Of a stretch of DNA of 64,000 nucleotides, positions 24,914-35,945 are shown piece by piece. The stretch is from Nocardia nova SH22a (GTDB lineage: Bacteria; Actinomycetota; Actinomycetes; Mycobacteriales; Mycobacteriaceae), in the NCBI RefSeq assembly GCF_000523235.1, contig NZ_CP006850.1, forward strand, positions 2,170,001 to 2,234,000, read 5' to 3'. The position numbers were made by a program, and so were the translations under genes. The notes under the pieces are model-generated. The model searched no databases. It was not told the origin of the DNA and was given only the letters and a program-made list of their open reading frames with translations. The number at the start of each line of letters is the position of its first letter. Positions within the stretch are counted from its first letter, which is position 1.

Positions 24914-25429
24914 GTGACCGACACGCGCACCGCGATTCTGGCCGGTGGTTGCTTCTGGGGCATGCAGGAGCTGATCCGGAAGCAGCCGGGAGTGATCTCC
25001 ACGCGCGTCGGATACACCGGCGGCCGCAACGATCACCCCACCTACCGCAATCATCCCGGCCATGCCGAGGCCGTCGAGATCGTCTACGACCCGGCGGTCA
25101 CCGACTACCGGGCGCTGCTGGAGTTCTTCTTCCAGATCCACGATCCGTCGACCAAGGACCGGCAGGGCAACGATGTCGGGACCAGCTATCGGTCCGCCAT
25201 CTTCTACCGCGACGAGGAACAGAAGGCGATCGCGCTGGACACCATCGCCGATGTGGATGCCTCCGGGCTGTGGCCGGGCAAGGTCGTCACCGAGGTGACC
25301 CCCGCCGCCGATTTCTGGGATGCCGAACCCGAGCACCAGGACTACCTGCAGCACTTCCCGAACGGATACACCTGCCATTACCCGCGTCCCGGCTGGAAGC
25401 TGCCCCGGCGCACCGCCGGATCGCACTGA
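24914..25429 (+). CDS. msrA: Peptide methionine sulfoxide reductase MsrA
   Basis: A 171-residue MsrA, which reduces the S-epimer of methionine sulfoxide in proteins or free form. The active-site Cys is in [11 protein letters not shown] at residue 13, and [27 protein letters not shown] and [16 protein letters not shown] are all in place. A GAAGGAGGAA ribosome site fixes the GTG start. Thiol supply would come from thioredoxin or mycoredoxin. It lies downstream of the SigF block and may be stress controlled. Confidence 0.96.
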   Translation: MTDTRTAILAGGCFWGMQELIRKQPGVISTRVGYTGGRNDHPTYRNHPGHAEAVEIVYDPAVTDYRALLEFFFQIHDPSTKDRQGNDVGTSYRSAIFYRDEEQKAIALDTIADVDASGLWPGKVVTEVTPAADFWDAEPEHQDYLQHFPNGYTCHYPRPGWKLPRRTAGSH

Positions 25430-25432
25430 CGG

Positions 25433-25936
25433 ATGGCGGAACCGACACGGCGGCCGGTACTGCGCAATCCGCTTCCGGCACTGGGCCGGACGCTGGCCCG
25501 CATGCCGTGGGTGATGCGGACCGGCCCACTGGTCACCCTGCTGGAGCGCCTGGTGCGCTGGCTCAGCGGCGGCCGTCAGGGTCTGCTCGATCTGGCAGGG
25601 CTGCCGTCGATGGAATTGACCGTGCTGGGCCGTAAATCGGGAGTGCCGCGCACGGTGTCGCTGCTCTACGTGCCCGACGGCCCGCGCCGCTATCTGCTGA
25701 TCGGATCCAATTGGGGCAGGCCCGAGCACCCGTCCTGGTCGGCCAATCTCGCCGCCGCCACCGACGCCGAGATCAACAGCGGCGGTGAACGGATCAAGGT
25801 CCGGGTGCGGCGGCTCGAGGGGCCGGACCGCGATCGTGCCTGGGCGCATGCCGTGGACTACTGGCCCGGCTATGCGATGGAACAGCGGCTCGCGGGTTCG
25901 CGGCGCTTCCGGCTGTTCGAACTGACCCCGATCTGA
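25433..25936 (+). CDS. Nitroreductase/DDN-like deazaflavin-dependent oxidoreductase
   Basis: A 167-residue split beta-barrel protein of the DDN family. The signature MELTVLGRKSGVPRTVSLLY is followed by RRYLLIGSNWGRPEHPSWSA and LAAATDAEINSGGERIKVRV. Relatives use reduced F420 to reduce nitroimidazoles, quinones or other acceptors at the membrane. It begins four bases after the msrA stop, so both are probably co-transcribed as an oxidative-damage unit. The substrate is unknown. Confidence 0.9.
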   Translation: MAEPTRRPVLRNPLPALGRTLARMPWVMRTGPLVTLLERLVRWLSGGRQGLLDLAGLPSMELTVLGRKSGVPRTVSLLYVPDGPRRYLLIGSNWGRPEHPSWSANLAAATDAEINSGGERIKVRVRRLEGPDRDRAWAHAVDYWPGYAMEQRLAGSRRFRLFELTPI

Positions 25937-26058
25937 GCGTTCGGGGCGGCCGGTTCGCCCCCGTGACCGGCCGGTCTGCTGGACAATGAGGGCGAGCCGA
26001 CCATCCGGTGAGCAGCGGGCCGCCGGTGGCGGCACCCCGGCGGACGTGCGATGGGTGG

Positions 26059-27363
26059 ATGCGGATGCGAGCAGGTCAGGACAGCTCACTTCGACAGCGG
26101 CGGGCCGCTGTGGAACGACAGTGGGCGCGCTGGGTGCCTGACGCGCATCTCGACGGTCTCGACTCCGGACGGTCCGCGCGCTGCGACCGCACCCCGTCCG
26201 ATCCCGGTGACTGCGATACGACCGCCTCCGCACCGGCCGAATCCGACAACCCGCCCCCGCGCGCGGAAGTGGCGCAGTCCTGGCTGCGTTCGCGCGCGGT
26301 GGTCGATCCGGCCACCGACTGCGCACCGGCGGTGAGCGATGTGGCGTCGAGCTGGGCGTCCTCACCGCTGCGCGGCCCGGTCGGCGAGCTGTCCGAGCAG
26401 CTGCACAGCATCACCCACGATGCCGGATTCGTCGCGGCGGTCACCGACGAGGCGGGCACCATTCTGTGGTCGGACGGCGGTCCGGTGATGCGGCGGCGGG
26501 CCGAGCGGGTCGGCTTCACCCCCGGCGGCCGCTGGGACGAGGACCACATGGGCACGAACGCGCTGTCGCTCGCCTTGCACACCGGGCGTCCCAGCAGTGT
26601 GTTCTCCGCCGAGCACCTGGTCGAGGCGCTGCACGGGTGGGTCTGCTACTGCGCGCCGATCCGCGCCGCCGACGGCCGCCAGCTCGGCGTGCTCGATCTG
26701 TCCACCACCTGGGACCGGTCGCATCCGCTGGCCATGTCCACGGTGTTGTCGCTGACCGCCGCGGTGGAGGCGAAACTGCAGGGCGCGACGGGCGCCGAGG
26801 CCGGGGTGCGGTTGCGCTGCCTGGGCGCCGCCGAACTCAGCCGGGCCGGGCGCCCGGTGCGGCTGCGGCGGCGCCAGCTCGAGATCCTCACCCTGCTTGC
26901 CTTGGAGCCCGAGGGCTTCACTCCCGAGCGCCTGCATCTGGCCGTCTACGGTGACCGCGCCACCGGTTCCAGCACGCTCAAAGCCGATGTCTCCCATCTG
27001 CGCCGGGCCACCGGCGGCGAGATCAGCAATCGGGTGTACCGGCTCACCACGCCGATGCGCTGCGACGCCTCCGATCTGCTGGCCGCGCTGGCGGCCGGGG
27101 ACGCGGCCACTGCGGTGCGGTTGTACCGGGGTCCGCTGCTGCCGGGGTCGCAGACGCCGGGCATCGTCGAATGGCGGGAGTATCTCGAGGTGGGCGTGCG
27201 GACCGCGGTGCTGTCCTGTCCGGATGCCGCGCTCGCCCTCGAATACGGCGCGAAAGCCTTGGGCGACATCGCCGTTCACGAACACGCGCTGCGCCTGCTG
27301 CCGTCCGCGGACGCTCGCCGCGCGGTTGCCGCGGCCCGCCTGCACACCGCGCTGCGGGACTGA
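26059..27363 (+). CDS. GAF domain transcriptional regulator
   Basis: A 434-residue regulator. Residues 70-220 form a GAF domain (LHSITHDAGFVAAVTDEAGT, GGRWDEDHMGTNALSLAL, AEHLVEALHGWVCYCAPI) of the AcoR-like type. Residues 260-345 form a winged helix with RLRRRQLEILTLLALEPEGF and LYGDR-like strands, followed by a helical region. Genes of this type regularly precede exaC/DUF779 and are thought to activate them. The start may also be GTG at 26008 or ATG at 26065. Confidence 0.85.
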   Translation: MRMRAGQDSSLRQRRAAVERQWARWVPDAHLDGLDSGRSARCDRTPSDPGDCDTTASAPAESDNPPPRAEVAQSWLRSRAVVDPATDCAPAVSDVASSWASSPLRGPVGELSEQLHSITHDAGFVAAVTDEAGTILWSDGGPVMRRRAERVGFTPGGRWDEDHMGTNALSLALHTGRPSSVFSAEHLVEALHGWVCYCAPIRAADGRQLGVLDLSTTWDRSHPLAMSTVLSLTAAVEAKLQGATGAEAGVRLRCLGAAELSRAGRPVRLRRRQLEILTLLALEPEGFTPERLHLAVYGDRATGSSTLKADVSHLRRATGGEISNRVYRLTTPMRCDASDLLAALAAGDAATAVRLYRGPLLPGSQTPGIVEWREYLEVGVRTAVLSCPDAALALEYGAKALGDIAVHEHALRLLPSADARRAVAAARLHTALRD

Positions 27364-27475
27364 TCGGGACACGCTCGGCGCGGATCAACCTTGTGCCAAC
27401 CCTCGCGGCCCATAGTGGTCTGCGTCACGATGTCGCCGTCGTGATACCGACCCGACTCAGCGAGGAGTGTCCGAG

Positions 27476-28992
<1,517 letters not shown>

Positions 28993-28993
<1 letters not shown>

Positions 28994-29385
28994 TGGGTAC
29001 GCGCGTCGACCTGACCGAGGCAGCGGAGTCGTTGCTGGACAACCTCGTTCGACAGCACGGGCCGGTGATGTTCCACCAGTCCGGCGGATGTTGTGACGGC
29101 AGCGCGCCGATGTGCTTCCCACGCGGTGAATTCCGCGTGGGAGCCTCGGATGTGCTGCTCGGCCGGGTCGGCGCCGACACCCCGTTCTGGATGAGCGCCG
29201 ACCAGTACGAGTACTGGAAGCACACCCACCTGACCGTCGACGTGGTGCCCGGCCGCGGCAGCGGATTCTCCCTCGAGGCGCCGGAGGGGGTGCGTTTCCT
29301 GATCCGCTCCCGCCTGCTCACCGACGACGAAGTGGCCGCATTCGCCGACGAGCGCCCGCTCACCGGCGCCGAACTGCCGGACTGA
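28993..29385 (+). CDS. DUF779 family protein
   Basis: A 130-residue DUF779 protein. MFHQSGGCCDGSAPMCFPRG carries the conserved Cys cluster, followed by SADQYEYWKHTHLTVDVVPG. DUF779 genes nearly always follow ExaC-type aldehyde dehydrogenases, as here with a one-base stop/start overlap. The Cys/His pattern suggests metal or thiol chemistry that helps the dehydrogenase, but the function is not established. Confidence 0.93.
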
Positions 29386-29507
29386 CCACCTTCGCGGGCC
29401 GCCGCGGGTATCGTGGCCTGCGATTGCTCGTCGAACACGATCGTTGCCAGATCCGATTTCCGGTGCGTTCGATGTGGCCCGCGGCGCCCGGTCAGGGAAG
29501 GGGTCGC

Positions 29508-30296
29508 ATGTCCGAACGCACGGCCTTGTTCATCACCTGCGTCAACGATGTCCTGTACCCCGGCACCGGCCGCGCGGCGGTGAAACTGCTGCGCCGCCTC
29601 GGTGTCGAGGTCGAATTCCCGATGGCGCAGAGCTGCTGCGGCCAGATGCACGCCAACACCGGCTACCGCGCCGAAACCGCCACGCTGGCAAGGCATTTCG
29701 TCGAGGTGTTCGGCGTCTACGACCGGATCGTGGTGCCCTCGGCCTCCTGCGGCGCCGCACCGGGCGAGTTCTACCGGACGGTGGCCGAACAGGCCGGTGA
29801 CCCGATCCTGGCCCGCGAGGCGCAGGCCCTGCTGCCGAGAATTCGCGAACTCACCGAATTCCTCACCGACGATCTCGGGGTGCACGATGTCGGCGCCTAC
29901 TTCCCGCACCGGGTGACCTATCACCCGACCTGTCATTCGCTGCGGGTGCAGCGCATCGGCGAGCGGCCCTATCGGCTCCTGCGCGCGGTGGCGGAGATGG
30001 ATCTGATCGAACTGCCCGCCGCCGAGGAGTGCTGCGGATTCGGCGGCACCTTCTCGGTGAAGAACGCCGCGGCCTCGGGCGCCATGAACGGCGACAAGGC
30101 CGCGCACATCCGGGAGACCGGCGCGAGTGTGGTGACCGCCGTGGACAATTCGTGCCTGATGAATATCGGCGGCCGGTTGGTGGCCGACGCCTCGCCGGTC
30201 CGCAATCTACACCTGGTGGAGATCCTGGCGCGCACGAAGGACGACGGGCCGATGCCGGGGCTCCCGGTCGTGCGCGGCGAAGGGAGCCGCCCGTGA
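29508..30296 (+). CDS. lutA: L-lactate utilisation protein LutA, Fe-S/CCG domain
   Basis: A 262-residue (Fe-S)-binding subunit. Two CCG-type modules are visible: FPMAQSCCGQMHANTGYRAE at about residues 40-60 and AAEECCGFGGTFSVKNAAAS at about 175-195, with TYHPTCHSLRVQRIG between. With LutB and LutC it forms the LldEFG/LutABC complex that oxidises L-lactate to pyruvate. The ATG at 29508 has GGGAAGGGG upstream; the open frame extends to 29424. It is coupled to lutB. Confidence 0.92.
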   Translation: MSERTALFITCVNDVLYPGTGRAAVKLLRRLGVEVEFPMAQSCCGQMHANTGYRAETATLARHFVEVFGVYDRIVVPSASCGAAPGEFYRTVAEQAGDPILAREAQALLPRIRELTEFLTDDLGVHDVGAYFPHRVTYHPTCHSLRVQRIGERPYRLLRAVAEMDLIELPAAEECCGFGGTFSVKNAAASGAMNGDKAAHIRETGASVVTAVDNSCLMNIGGRLVADASPVRNLHLVEILARTKDDGPMPGLPVVRGEGSRP

Positions 30297-31735
30297 GCAA
30301 GAGTTTCGTCGGCTGGCCGCCGTTTCCGCAGGCCGCACGCACCGCCACCGCCGATGAGCAACTGCGCGCCAACGTGCATCGCGCCACCCACACCATCCGC
30401 GCCAAACGCGACGCCCTGATCGACGAGCGCCCCGACTGGCAGCAGTTGCGCACCGCCGCGGCCGCGGTCAAGGACGAAGTCCTGGCCCACCTCGACGGCT
30501 ATCTGGAGCAGCTGGCCGAGGCGGTGGAAAGTGCTGGGGGAGTGGTGCATTGGGCGGTCGACGCGGACGAGGCGAACGCCGTGATCACCGAATTGGTCCG
30601 CGCCACCGGCGAGACCGAGATCGTCAAGGCCAAAACGATGCTCTCGGAGGAGATCGGACTGGACGAGGCGCTGGCCGCCGCCGGAATCGACACCCGCGAA
30701 ACCGATCTGGCGGAGATCATCCTGCAACTCGGCGACGATCTGCCCTCCCATATCGTGGTGCCCTCGATGCATCTGAACCGCGGCCAGATCCGCGACATCT
30801 TCCGCCGCGAGATGGGCAGGCACGGCCGTCCCGCGCCCGACGATCTCACCGACGATCCGCACGCCCTCGCCGATGCCTCCCGCCTGCACCTGCGGGAGAA
30901 GTTCCTGCGCGCCCGGGTCGGCATCACCGGCGCGAACTTCCTGGTCGCCGAGAGCGGCACGGTGGTGATGGTGGAGTCGGAGGGCAACGGCCGGATGTGC
31001 CTGACCCTGCCGGAGACGCTGATCACGGTCGCGGGCATCGAGAAGGTGATCCCGAGCTGGCGCGATCTGGAGATCTACCTGGAACTGCTGGCGCGCAGCG
31101 CGACCGGGGAGCGGATGTCGCCGTATGTGTCGACCTGGAGCGGCGTGCACGACGGTGACGGACCCACGGCGTTCCACCTGGTGCTGGTGGACAACGGCCG
31201 CACCCGCGCACTCGCCGACGAGCTGGGCCGGGAGGCGTTGCGCTGCATCCGATGTGGCGCCTGCATGAACATCTGCCCGGTCTACGAACGCACCGGCGGG
31301 CAGGCGTACGGCTCGGTGTACCCCGGCCCGATCGGCGCCATTCTCAATCCGCTGCTGAAGGGCGCCGACGATCCGCAGACCGCCTCATTGCCGTATGCCT
31401 CCGCGCTGTGCGGGGCCTGCAACGACGTGTGTCCGGTCCACATCGATATCACCGGGAATCTGCTGGCGTTGCGGCACGAGGTCGCCGAGGGGCAGGCGAA
31501 GGTGAAACATCCGGTGGAGCGGCTTGCTCTCGACGCGGTGGCGGGATTCATGCGCCGCCCGGGACTGTGGGGTCCGGCCGTGCGCACCGCCGGACACGCG
31601 AATGTCGTTGTGCCCAAGCGGCGATTGCCCGGCCCGCTGGGCGGCTGGACCGACAGCCGTCAGGTTCCCGACATTCCCTCGGAATCCTTCCGGGCCTGGT
31701 GGAAACGCACCGACGGCGGCCGGAGGCGATCGTGA
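30293..31735 (+). CDS. lutB: L-lactate utilisation protein LutB, iron-sulfur protein
   Basis: A 480-residue protein with an N-terminal LUD domain (MLSEEIGLDEALAAAGIDTR, LNRGQIRDIFRREMG, GITGANFLVAESGTVVMVES). Two [4Fe-4S] motifs are in CIRCGACMNICPVY and CGACNDVCPVHID at about residues 320-390. It relays electrons from lactate oxidation toward the quinone pool. The GTG start overlaps the lutA stop (GTGA), and the lutC start overlaps its stop in the same way. Confidence 0.94.
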   Translation: MSKSFVGWPPFPQAARTATADEQLRANVHRATHTIRAKRDALIDERPDWQQLRTAAAAVKDEVLAHLDGYLEQLAEAVESAGGVVHWAVDADEANAVITELVRATGETEIVKAKTMLSEEIGLDEALAAAGIDTRETDLAEIILQLGDDLPSHIVVPSMHLNRGQIRDIFRREMGRHGRPAPDDLTDDPHALADASRLHLREKFLRARVGITGANFLVAESGTVVMVESEGNGRMCLTLPETLITVAGIEKVIPSWRDLEIYLELLARSATGERMSPYVSTWSGVHDGDGPTAFHLVLVDNGRTRALADELGREALRCIRCGACMNICPVYERTGGQAYGSVYPGPIGAILNPLLKGADDPQTASLPYASALCGACNDVCPVHIDITGNLLALRHEVAEGQAKVKHPVERLALDAVAGFMRRPGLWGPAVRTAGHANVVVPKRRLPGPLGGWTDSRQVPDIPSESFRAWWKRTDGGRRRS

Positions 31736-32376
31736 GTTCGCGGGAGACGATTCTGGCACGCATCCGCGCGGCGAACGGCGCCGCGCCCCGCGAGGTGCGG
31801 GTGCCGCGCGACTACCTGACCCACGCGCCGGGAATCGACCCCGCGGACCGCGCGGCCGTCCTCGACCTGTTCGAGCAGCGGGTGAAACGCTATGGCGCCG
31901 AGGTCTTCCGGACAACGCCCGCCGAGATCCCGGCCGCCGTCGATCGCGTCTTGCAGACGGTCGAGGCGCATTCGGTGCTGGCACCGCGAGGTCTTCCGCC
32001 CGACTGGACGGCCACCTGGGCGCAGCCGCCGGACCACTACATCCGATCCGACGAACCACCGCTCGCGCCCCGGGAACTGGACACGATCGACGCCGTCGTC
32101 ACCAGCTGCGCCGCCGCGATCGCGCAATCGGGCACCGTCGTCCTCGACGGCGGGCCGGGCCAGGGCCGCCGCGCGGGCACCCTCGTCCCGGACTGTCATA
32201 TCTGTGTGGTGCACGCCGATCAGGTGAAATCGGCACTGCCGGAGGTGGTTCCGCATCTCGATCCGCGGCATCCCACCACCTGGATCAGCGGCCCCTCGGC
32301 CACGGTGGACATCGAGATGACCAGGGTCCAGGGCGTGCACGGCCCACGCCGGTTGTTCGTCCTGCTCGCCGGATGA
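31732..32376 (+). CDS. lutC: L-lactate utilisation protein LutC (LUD domain)
   Basis: A 214-residue LUD-domain protein. SSRETILARIRAAN opens the protein and AIAQSGTVVLDGGPGQGRRA is the core signature, followed by VPDCHICVVHADQV and WISGPSATVDIEMTRVQGVH. It is the third subunit of the lactate oxidation complex. All three lut genes and the following kinase gene are joined by four-base overlaps, so they are one transcription unit. Confidence 0.92.
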   Translation: MSSRETILARIRAANGAAPREVRVPRDYLTHAPGIDPADRAAVLDLFEQRVKRYGAEVFRTTPAEIPAAVDRVLQTVEAHSVLAPRGLPPDWTATWAQPPDHYIRSDEPPLAPRELDTIDAVVTSCAAAIAQSGTVVLDGGPGQGRRAGTLVPDCHICVVHADQVKSALPEVVPHLDPRHPTTWISGPSATVDIEMTRVQGVHGPRRLFVLLAG

Positions 32377-33047
32377 CACTCCGGATGACCGAGAATTCGG
32401 TGGTGACACCGGACGATCTGGCGGCCCGCGTGCGGGCCGCGGCCGACACCACCAGTGCGCGACGGTATCTGCTCGGCATCACCGGCCCGCCGGGCGCCGG
32501 GAAGTCCACCCTGGCGGCCCGGCTGGCGGCCGCCCTCGGCGGACAGGCCCAGGTCGCCGGAATGGACGGCTTCCACCACACCGGTGCGGTGCTGCGAGCC
32601 GCCGGTGCGCTCGATCGCAAAGGGCAGCCCGGCACCTTCGATGTGGACGGTTTCGTCGAACGACTGACGATGCTGCGGGACAACGGGATCCGGGTGCCAT
32701 GGCCGGTCTACGACCGCGAACTCCACGAGCCGATACCGGACGCGGTGGTATTCGGCGACCACCGCATCGCGATCGTCGAGGGCAACTATCTACTGCTGGA
32801 CAGCCCCGGCTGGTCGCGAGTGCCCGGCCTGCTCGACGCGGTCTGGTATCTCGACGCGCCGGAATCGGTCCTCGCGGACCGGTTGCTGCGCAGACATCTG
32901 CGCGGCGGGAAGTCCCCGGATCGGGCGCGCGCCATGGTGACCGGCAGCGATCTGCCCAATGCCCGGCTCATCGCCCGCACCCGCGAACGCGCCGATCTGG
33001 TACTGACCGCCACCGCCACCGGTTACCTCATCGAGGCAGTTCGCTGA
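32373..33047 (+). CDS. Nucleoside/nucleotide kinase family protein
   Basis: A 224-residue P-loop kinase related to uridine kinase and pantothenate kinase. Walker A is GITGPPGAGKSTLAA at about residues 34-48. VAGMDGFHHTGAVLRAAGAL is the substrate lid, followed by VWPVYDRELHEP-type residues, AIVEGNYLLLDSPGW and VWYLDAPESVLADRLLRRH. Relatives phosphorylate nucleosides or sugars such as fructose. It overlaps lutC by four bases and its end overlaps the convergent PfkB gene by 20 bases. Confidence 0.87.
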   Translation: MTLRMTENSVVTPDDLAARVRAAADTTSARRYLLGITGPPGAGKSTLAARLAAALGGQAQVAGMDGFHHTGAVLRAAGALDRKGQPGTFDVDGFVERLTMLRDNGIRVPWPVYDRELHEPIPDAVVFGDHRIAIVEGNYLLLDSPGWSRVPGLLDAVWYLDAPESVLADRLLRRHLRGGKSPDRARAMVTGSDLPNARLIARTRERADLVLTATATGYLIEAVR

Positions 33048-33906
33048 GCGCGTCCCGCCAGCCGCGAGTGCCGAAGAAGCGACAGGACAGCGTGGCGACC
33101 GCACTCGCCCGGGTGAGTGCGCCGACGACATCGTGACCGCCCGCGTAGTAGGCGCAGAAGGCCCCGTGCAGGATGTCTCCGGCGCCCAGCGTATCCCCGC
33201 CGCCGCTGGCGCGAACCTCGATCTCACCGCGAACACCCTTGGCGGAGTAGTCGATCGGATCGGGACCGTGCGTGACGGCGACGAACCGCGGCCCCGTCCG
33301 GTGCAGCGCGCCGAACAGATCCGCCGGGGCTATATCGGGCGGAGCGAACGACGCCGAGCAGATGGCGATATCCACCAGCGGCAGCAGCGCGTCGTGCTCG
33401 GGCCGCCACCGGCCCGCGTCGAGAACGACGGGAACACCCGCCCGCCGCGCAGTTTCGGCGACGCCCAGCGCCAGCTCCGGATGATGTCCGTCGATCAGGA
33501 CCACCGGCGCCTCCCGCACCCACTCGGCGATCCGACCGTCGAACGGCGCCTCAATACCCGAACCATCCGGGGACACAATGGTTCTGGTGCCGCTCTCCGT
33601 CGCGACGACGATGGACGAGACCGGCGGCGGCTCCTCCCGCTCCGGCGTCGTGTCCACCACATCGACGCCGTTGCGCGCCAGATCGTCGCGGGCGAGCCCG
33701 GTCAGCGGATGCCGTCCCAGCGCGGTGATCAGCCGCGCCCCGCCGCTCAGCACCGCACACGCGACCGCGGCGTTCGCGGCCGGACCACCCGCGCCCAGAA
33801 ACTGGTCCCGCGCACGGGTTTTGGTGTCCTCGGCCGGATACGCGTCGACGGCATAGGCGAGGTCCACGGTCGCGAGCCCCGCGAACAGCGGCATCGGCGC
33901 GCTCAC
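33028..33906 (-). CDS. PfkB family carbohydrate kinase
   Basis: A 292-residue ribokinase-like enzyme. DQFLGAGGPAANAAVACAVL is the N-terminal sugar-binding motif, GGGDTLGAGDILHGAF the C-terminal ATP/anion-hole motif with the catalytic Asp. It phosphorylates a sugar or nucleoside; the substrate is unknown. The GTG at 33906 overlaps the stop of the TetR gene (GTGA), so both are co-transcribed. The open frame extends to 34485 but that part is the TetR gene read in another frame. Confidence 0.9.
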   Translation of the reverse strand: MSAPMPLFAGLATVDLAYAVDAYPAEDTKTRARDQFLGAGGPAANAAVACAVLSGGARLITALGRHPLTGLARDDLARNGVDVVDTTPEREEPPPVSSIVVATESGTRTIVSPDGSGIEAPFDGRIAEWVREAPVVLIDGHHPELALGVAETARRAGVPVVLDAGRWRPEHDALLPLVDIAICSASFAPPDIAPADLFGALHRTGPRFVAVTHGPDPIDYSAKGVRGEIEVRASGGGDTLGAGDILHGAFCAYYAGGHDVVGALTRASAVATLSCRFFGTRGWRDALSELPR

Positions 33907-34481
33907 CGTGTGCCCCGCGCCGCCACGCCCGGCCGGGCGAGCGGTGCGACGAACCGCTCGACCATCCGGCGTTCGGCCGCGGCATCGGCGAGCGGCCAGG
34001 TGAGCAGTGACAACACCACGCGCACAATCCATTCCGCGGCCTCGTCGTCGCCTTCCACGCCGGTGAGCACGGTGGCGATCGCGCGCAGTTCCGGGGTGGC
34101 GACCACATGGTCCCCGGCGGTTCCGGCGTCGGCCAGGAAGGCGGCCAGTACCGGTTCGCGGCGGATGATGGTCACCGAGGTCAGCACCGCCTCGACCGCA
34201 CGCCGGGGGCCGTGCAGCGGCGCCACCCGCGCGGCGACCCGCTCGGCGAAATCCCGTGCGGCCGAACTCATGACGGTGCGGACCAGCTCCGGCTTCCCGC
34301 CGACGTGCCGGTAGACGGTGGCGCGGGAGCAGCCCGCCCGGGCGGCGACATCGTCGACGCCGACCCGGTCGATACCGCGTTCGAGGAACAATTCGGCGGC
34401 GGCGGATTCGATCCGCTCGCGGGCGACGGTGCGGCGCACCCCGCCCGCGAGCCAGTCCACGGCATCGGTCGGCATGGACAC
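33903..34481 (-). CDS. TetR family transcriptional regulator
   Basis: A 192-residue TetR regulator. ERIESAAAELFLERGIDRVG and DDVAARAGCSRATVYRHVGG form the helix-turn-helix at about residues 20-65. It is co-transcribed with the PfkB kinase and divergent from a P450 237 bases away. A 17-bp perfect palindrome in the gap is a candidate operator. A second ATG two codons later is an equal start. Confidence 0.9.
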   Translation of the reverse strand: MSMPTDAVDWLAGGVRRTVARERIESAAAELFLERGIDRVGVDDVAARAGCSRATVYRHVGGKPELVRTVMSSAARDFAERVAARVAPLHGPRRAVEAVLTSVTIIRREPVLAAFLADAGTAGDHVVATPELRAIATVLTGVEGDDEAAEWIVRVVLSLLTWPLADAAAERRMVERFVAPLARPGVAARGTR

Positions 34482-34635
34482 CCACTCCTCACCAGTTCAC
34501 GGTGATCGTCTCACCTCGAGACATTCTGTTCCAATCGTCGCACAGTGATGGACGGCATTACAGGTCTCCTACCGGTAATTCCTTCTGGACCCGGACAGCC
34601 CGCGGCGATAGCGACCATCCACGAGGCGACCGAGC

Positions 34636-34652
34636 TGTCGCACTCTGCGACA
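34636..34652. promoter_or_regulatory. Palindrome upstream of the P450 gene
   Basis: A perfect 7+3+7 inverted repeat (TGTCGCA-CTC-TGCGACA) lies in the 237-bp gap between the divergent TetR and P450 genes, about 67 bases upstream of the P450 start. A partial copy of the half site (GTCGCACAG) is near 34537. TetR binding is inferred. Confidence 0.55.
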
Positions 34653-34718
34653 CCGATTGACAGCCGTATCCGGGCCGCGCACGGTGGGCCACACCTCGTT
34701 CCAGGATGGAGTTCACCG

Positions 34719-35945
34719 ATGACAACGACACTTCCGGACGGCACGGAGCTGTTCGCTTCCGAACATCTGGACGATCCGTATCCCCTGTACGACCGCCTGC
34801 GCCGCGATGCCCCGGTCTATCGAGTTCCCGGCACCGACTTCCATCTGGTGTCGTCCTGGGAACTGGTCGCCGAGGCGGCGGCGCGAGCCGGTGACTTCTC
34901 GGCCAATCTCACCGCGGTGCTGCTCCGATATCCCGACCTGCCGCCGGTCGCGTTCGAACTCGACGGTGGCGGAGCCGTCCACGTGCTGGCGACGGCCGAC
35001 GATCCGGCGCACGGCATCCACCGCAAACTGGTGTCGGGCGTGCTGGCCGGACGTGTGCGCTGGCTCGGCCCTATGGTCGCGGGCCTGGTCGACCGGCTGT
35101 GGTCGGAGTACGTCCGCGACGGCCGCATCGACTGGGCGGCCGATATGGCCGACCGGCTGCCGTTGGCACTCGTCGCGGCCCTGATCGGGCTGCCGGACGA
35201 GGACGTACCGCGGTTGCTGAGCTGGGCCTACGACAGCACCGAGATGATCGGCGGCGTGGTGGCGGCGGACCGGCTGCCGGGGCTGGTGCGCTCGGCGACC
35301 GAACTGGCCGGATACCTCTTCGAACGGGTGCGGCACGCACGGGCGGATGCGACCACTCAGGGCCCGCCGCGGGATCTGCTCGACGCGCTGGCGCGGGCCT
35401 GCCGGTCCGGTGAGCTCACCGAGGAGGTGGCAGCGCTGATCCTGATCCAACTGGTCGGCGCGGGTGGTGAATCCACCGCCGCCCTGATCGGCTCGGCGGG
35501 CCGAATCCTGGCCTCCCGCACCGACATCCAGTCGGAGCTGCGACAGCGGCCGCACCTGATCCCGGCCTTTCTCGACGAGGTCCTGCGCCTCGAGTCGCCG
35601 TTTCGCGGACACTATCGCCATGTGGTCGCCGACACCCGGCTCGGCGAGGTCGACCTCCCGGCCGGTAGCCACCTGCTGCTGCTGTGGGGCGCGGCCAACC
35701 GGGATCCGGCCATCTTCCCCGACCCCGCCACGCTCGATCTGCACCGTCCGAACATCAAGTCGCACTTGGCCTTCGGTCGCGGCATCCACTTCTGCGTCGG
35801 CTCCGCACTGGCCAAACTCGAGGCCCGCACCGCCATCGCCGCACTGCTGGAACGGACCACTCACATCGCTCTCGACGGCCCGCCCGAGCGTGTGCCCAGC
35901 ATCCTGGTCCGCCGCCATCGCAGTCTGCCGCTGCGGCTGCGCTGA
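34719..35945 (+). CDS. Cytochrome P450 (TetR-linked)
   Basis: A 408-residue soluble P450. The I-helix is LIQLVGAGGESTAALIGSAG, the ExxR motif is DEVLRLESPFRG, and the haem Cys lies in FGRGIHFCVGSALAKLE. MTTTLPDGTELFASEHLDDP is the usual start, fixed at 34719 by GGATGGAG upstream. No ferredoxin is adjacent. The family cannot be named from the sequence alone, so the substrate is unknown. It is probably controlled by the divergent TetR. Confidence 0.92.
   Translation: MTTTLPDGTELFASEHLDDPYPLYDRLRRDAPVYRVPGTDFHLVSSWELVAEAAARAGDFSANLTAVLLRYPDLPPVAFELDGGGAVHVLATADDPAHGIHRKLVSGVLAGRVRWLGPMVAGLVDRLWSEYVRDGRIDWAADMADRLPLALVAALIGLPDEDVPRLLSWAYDSTEMIGGVVAADRLPGLVRSATELAGYLFERVRHARADATTQGPPRDLLDALARACRSGELTEEVAALILIQLVGAGGESTAALIGSAGRILASRTDIQSELRQRPHLIPAFLDEVLRLESPFRGHYRHVVADTRLGEVDLPAGSHLLLLWGAANRDPAIFPDPATLDLHRPNIKSHLAFGRGIHFCVGSALAKLEARTAIAALLERTTHIALDGPPERVPSILVRRHRSLPLRLR

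Noticed and set aside
33907..34485. N-terminal extension of the PfkB kinase frame
   Set aside because: It reads through the TetR gene in another frame; the kinase is complete from the GTG at 33906.
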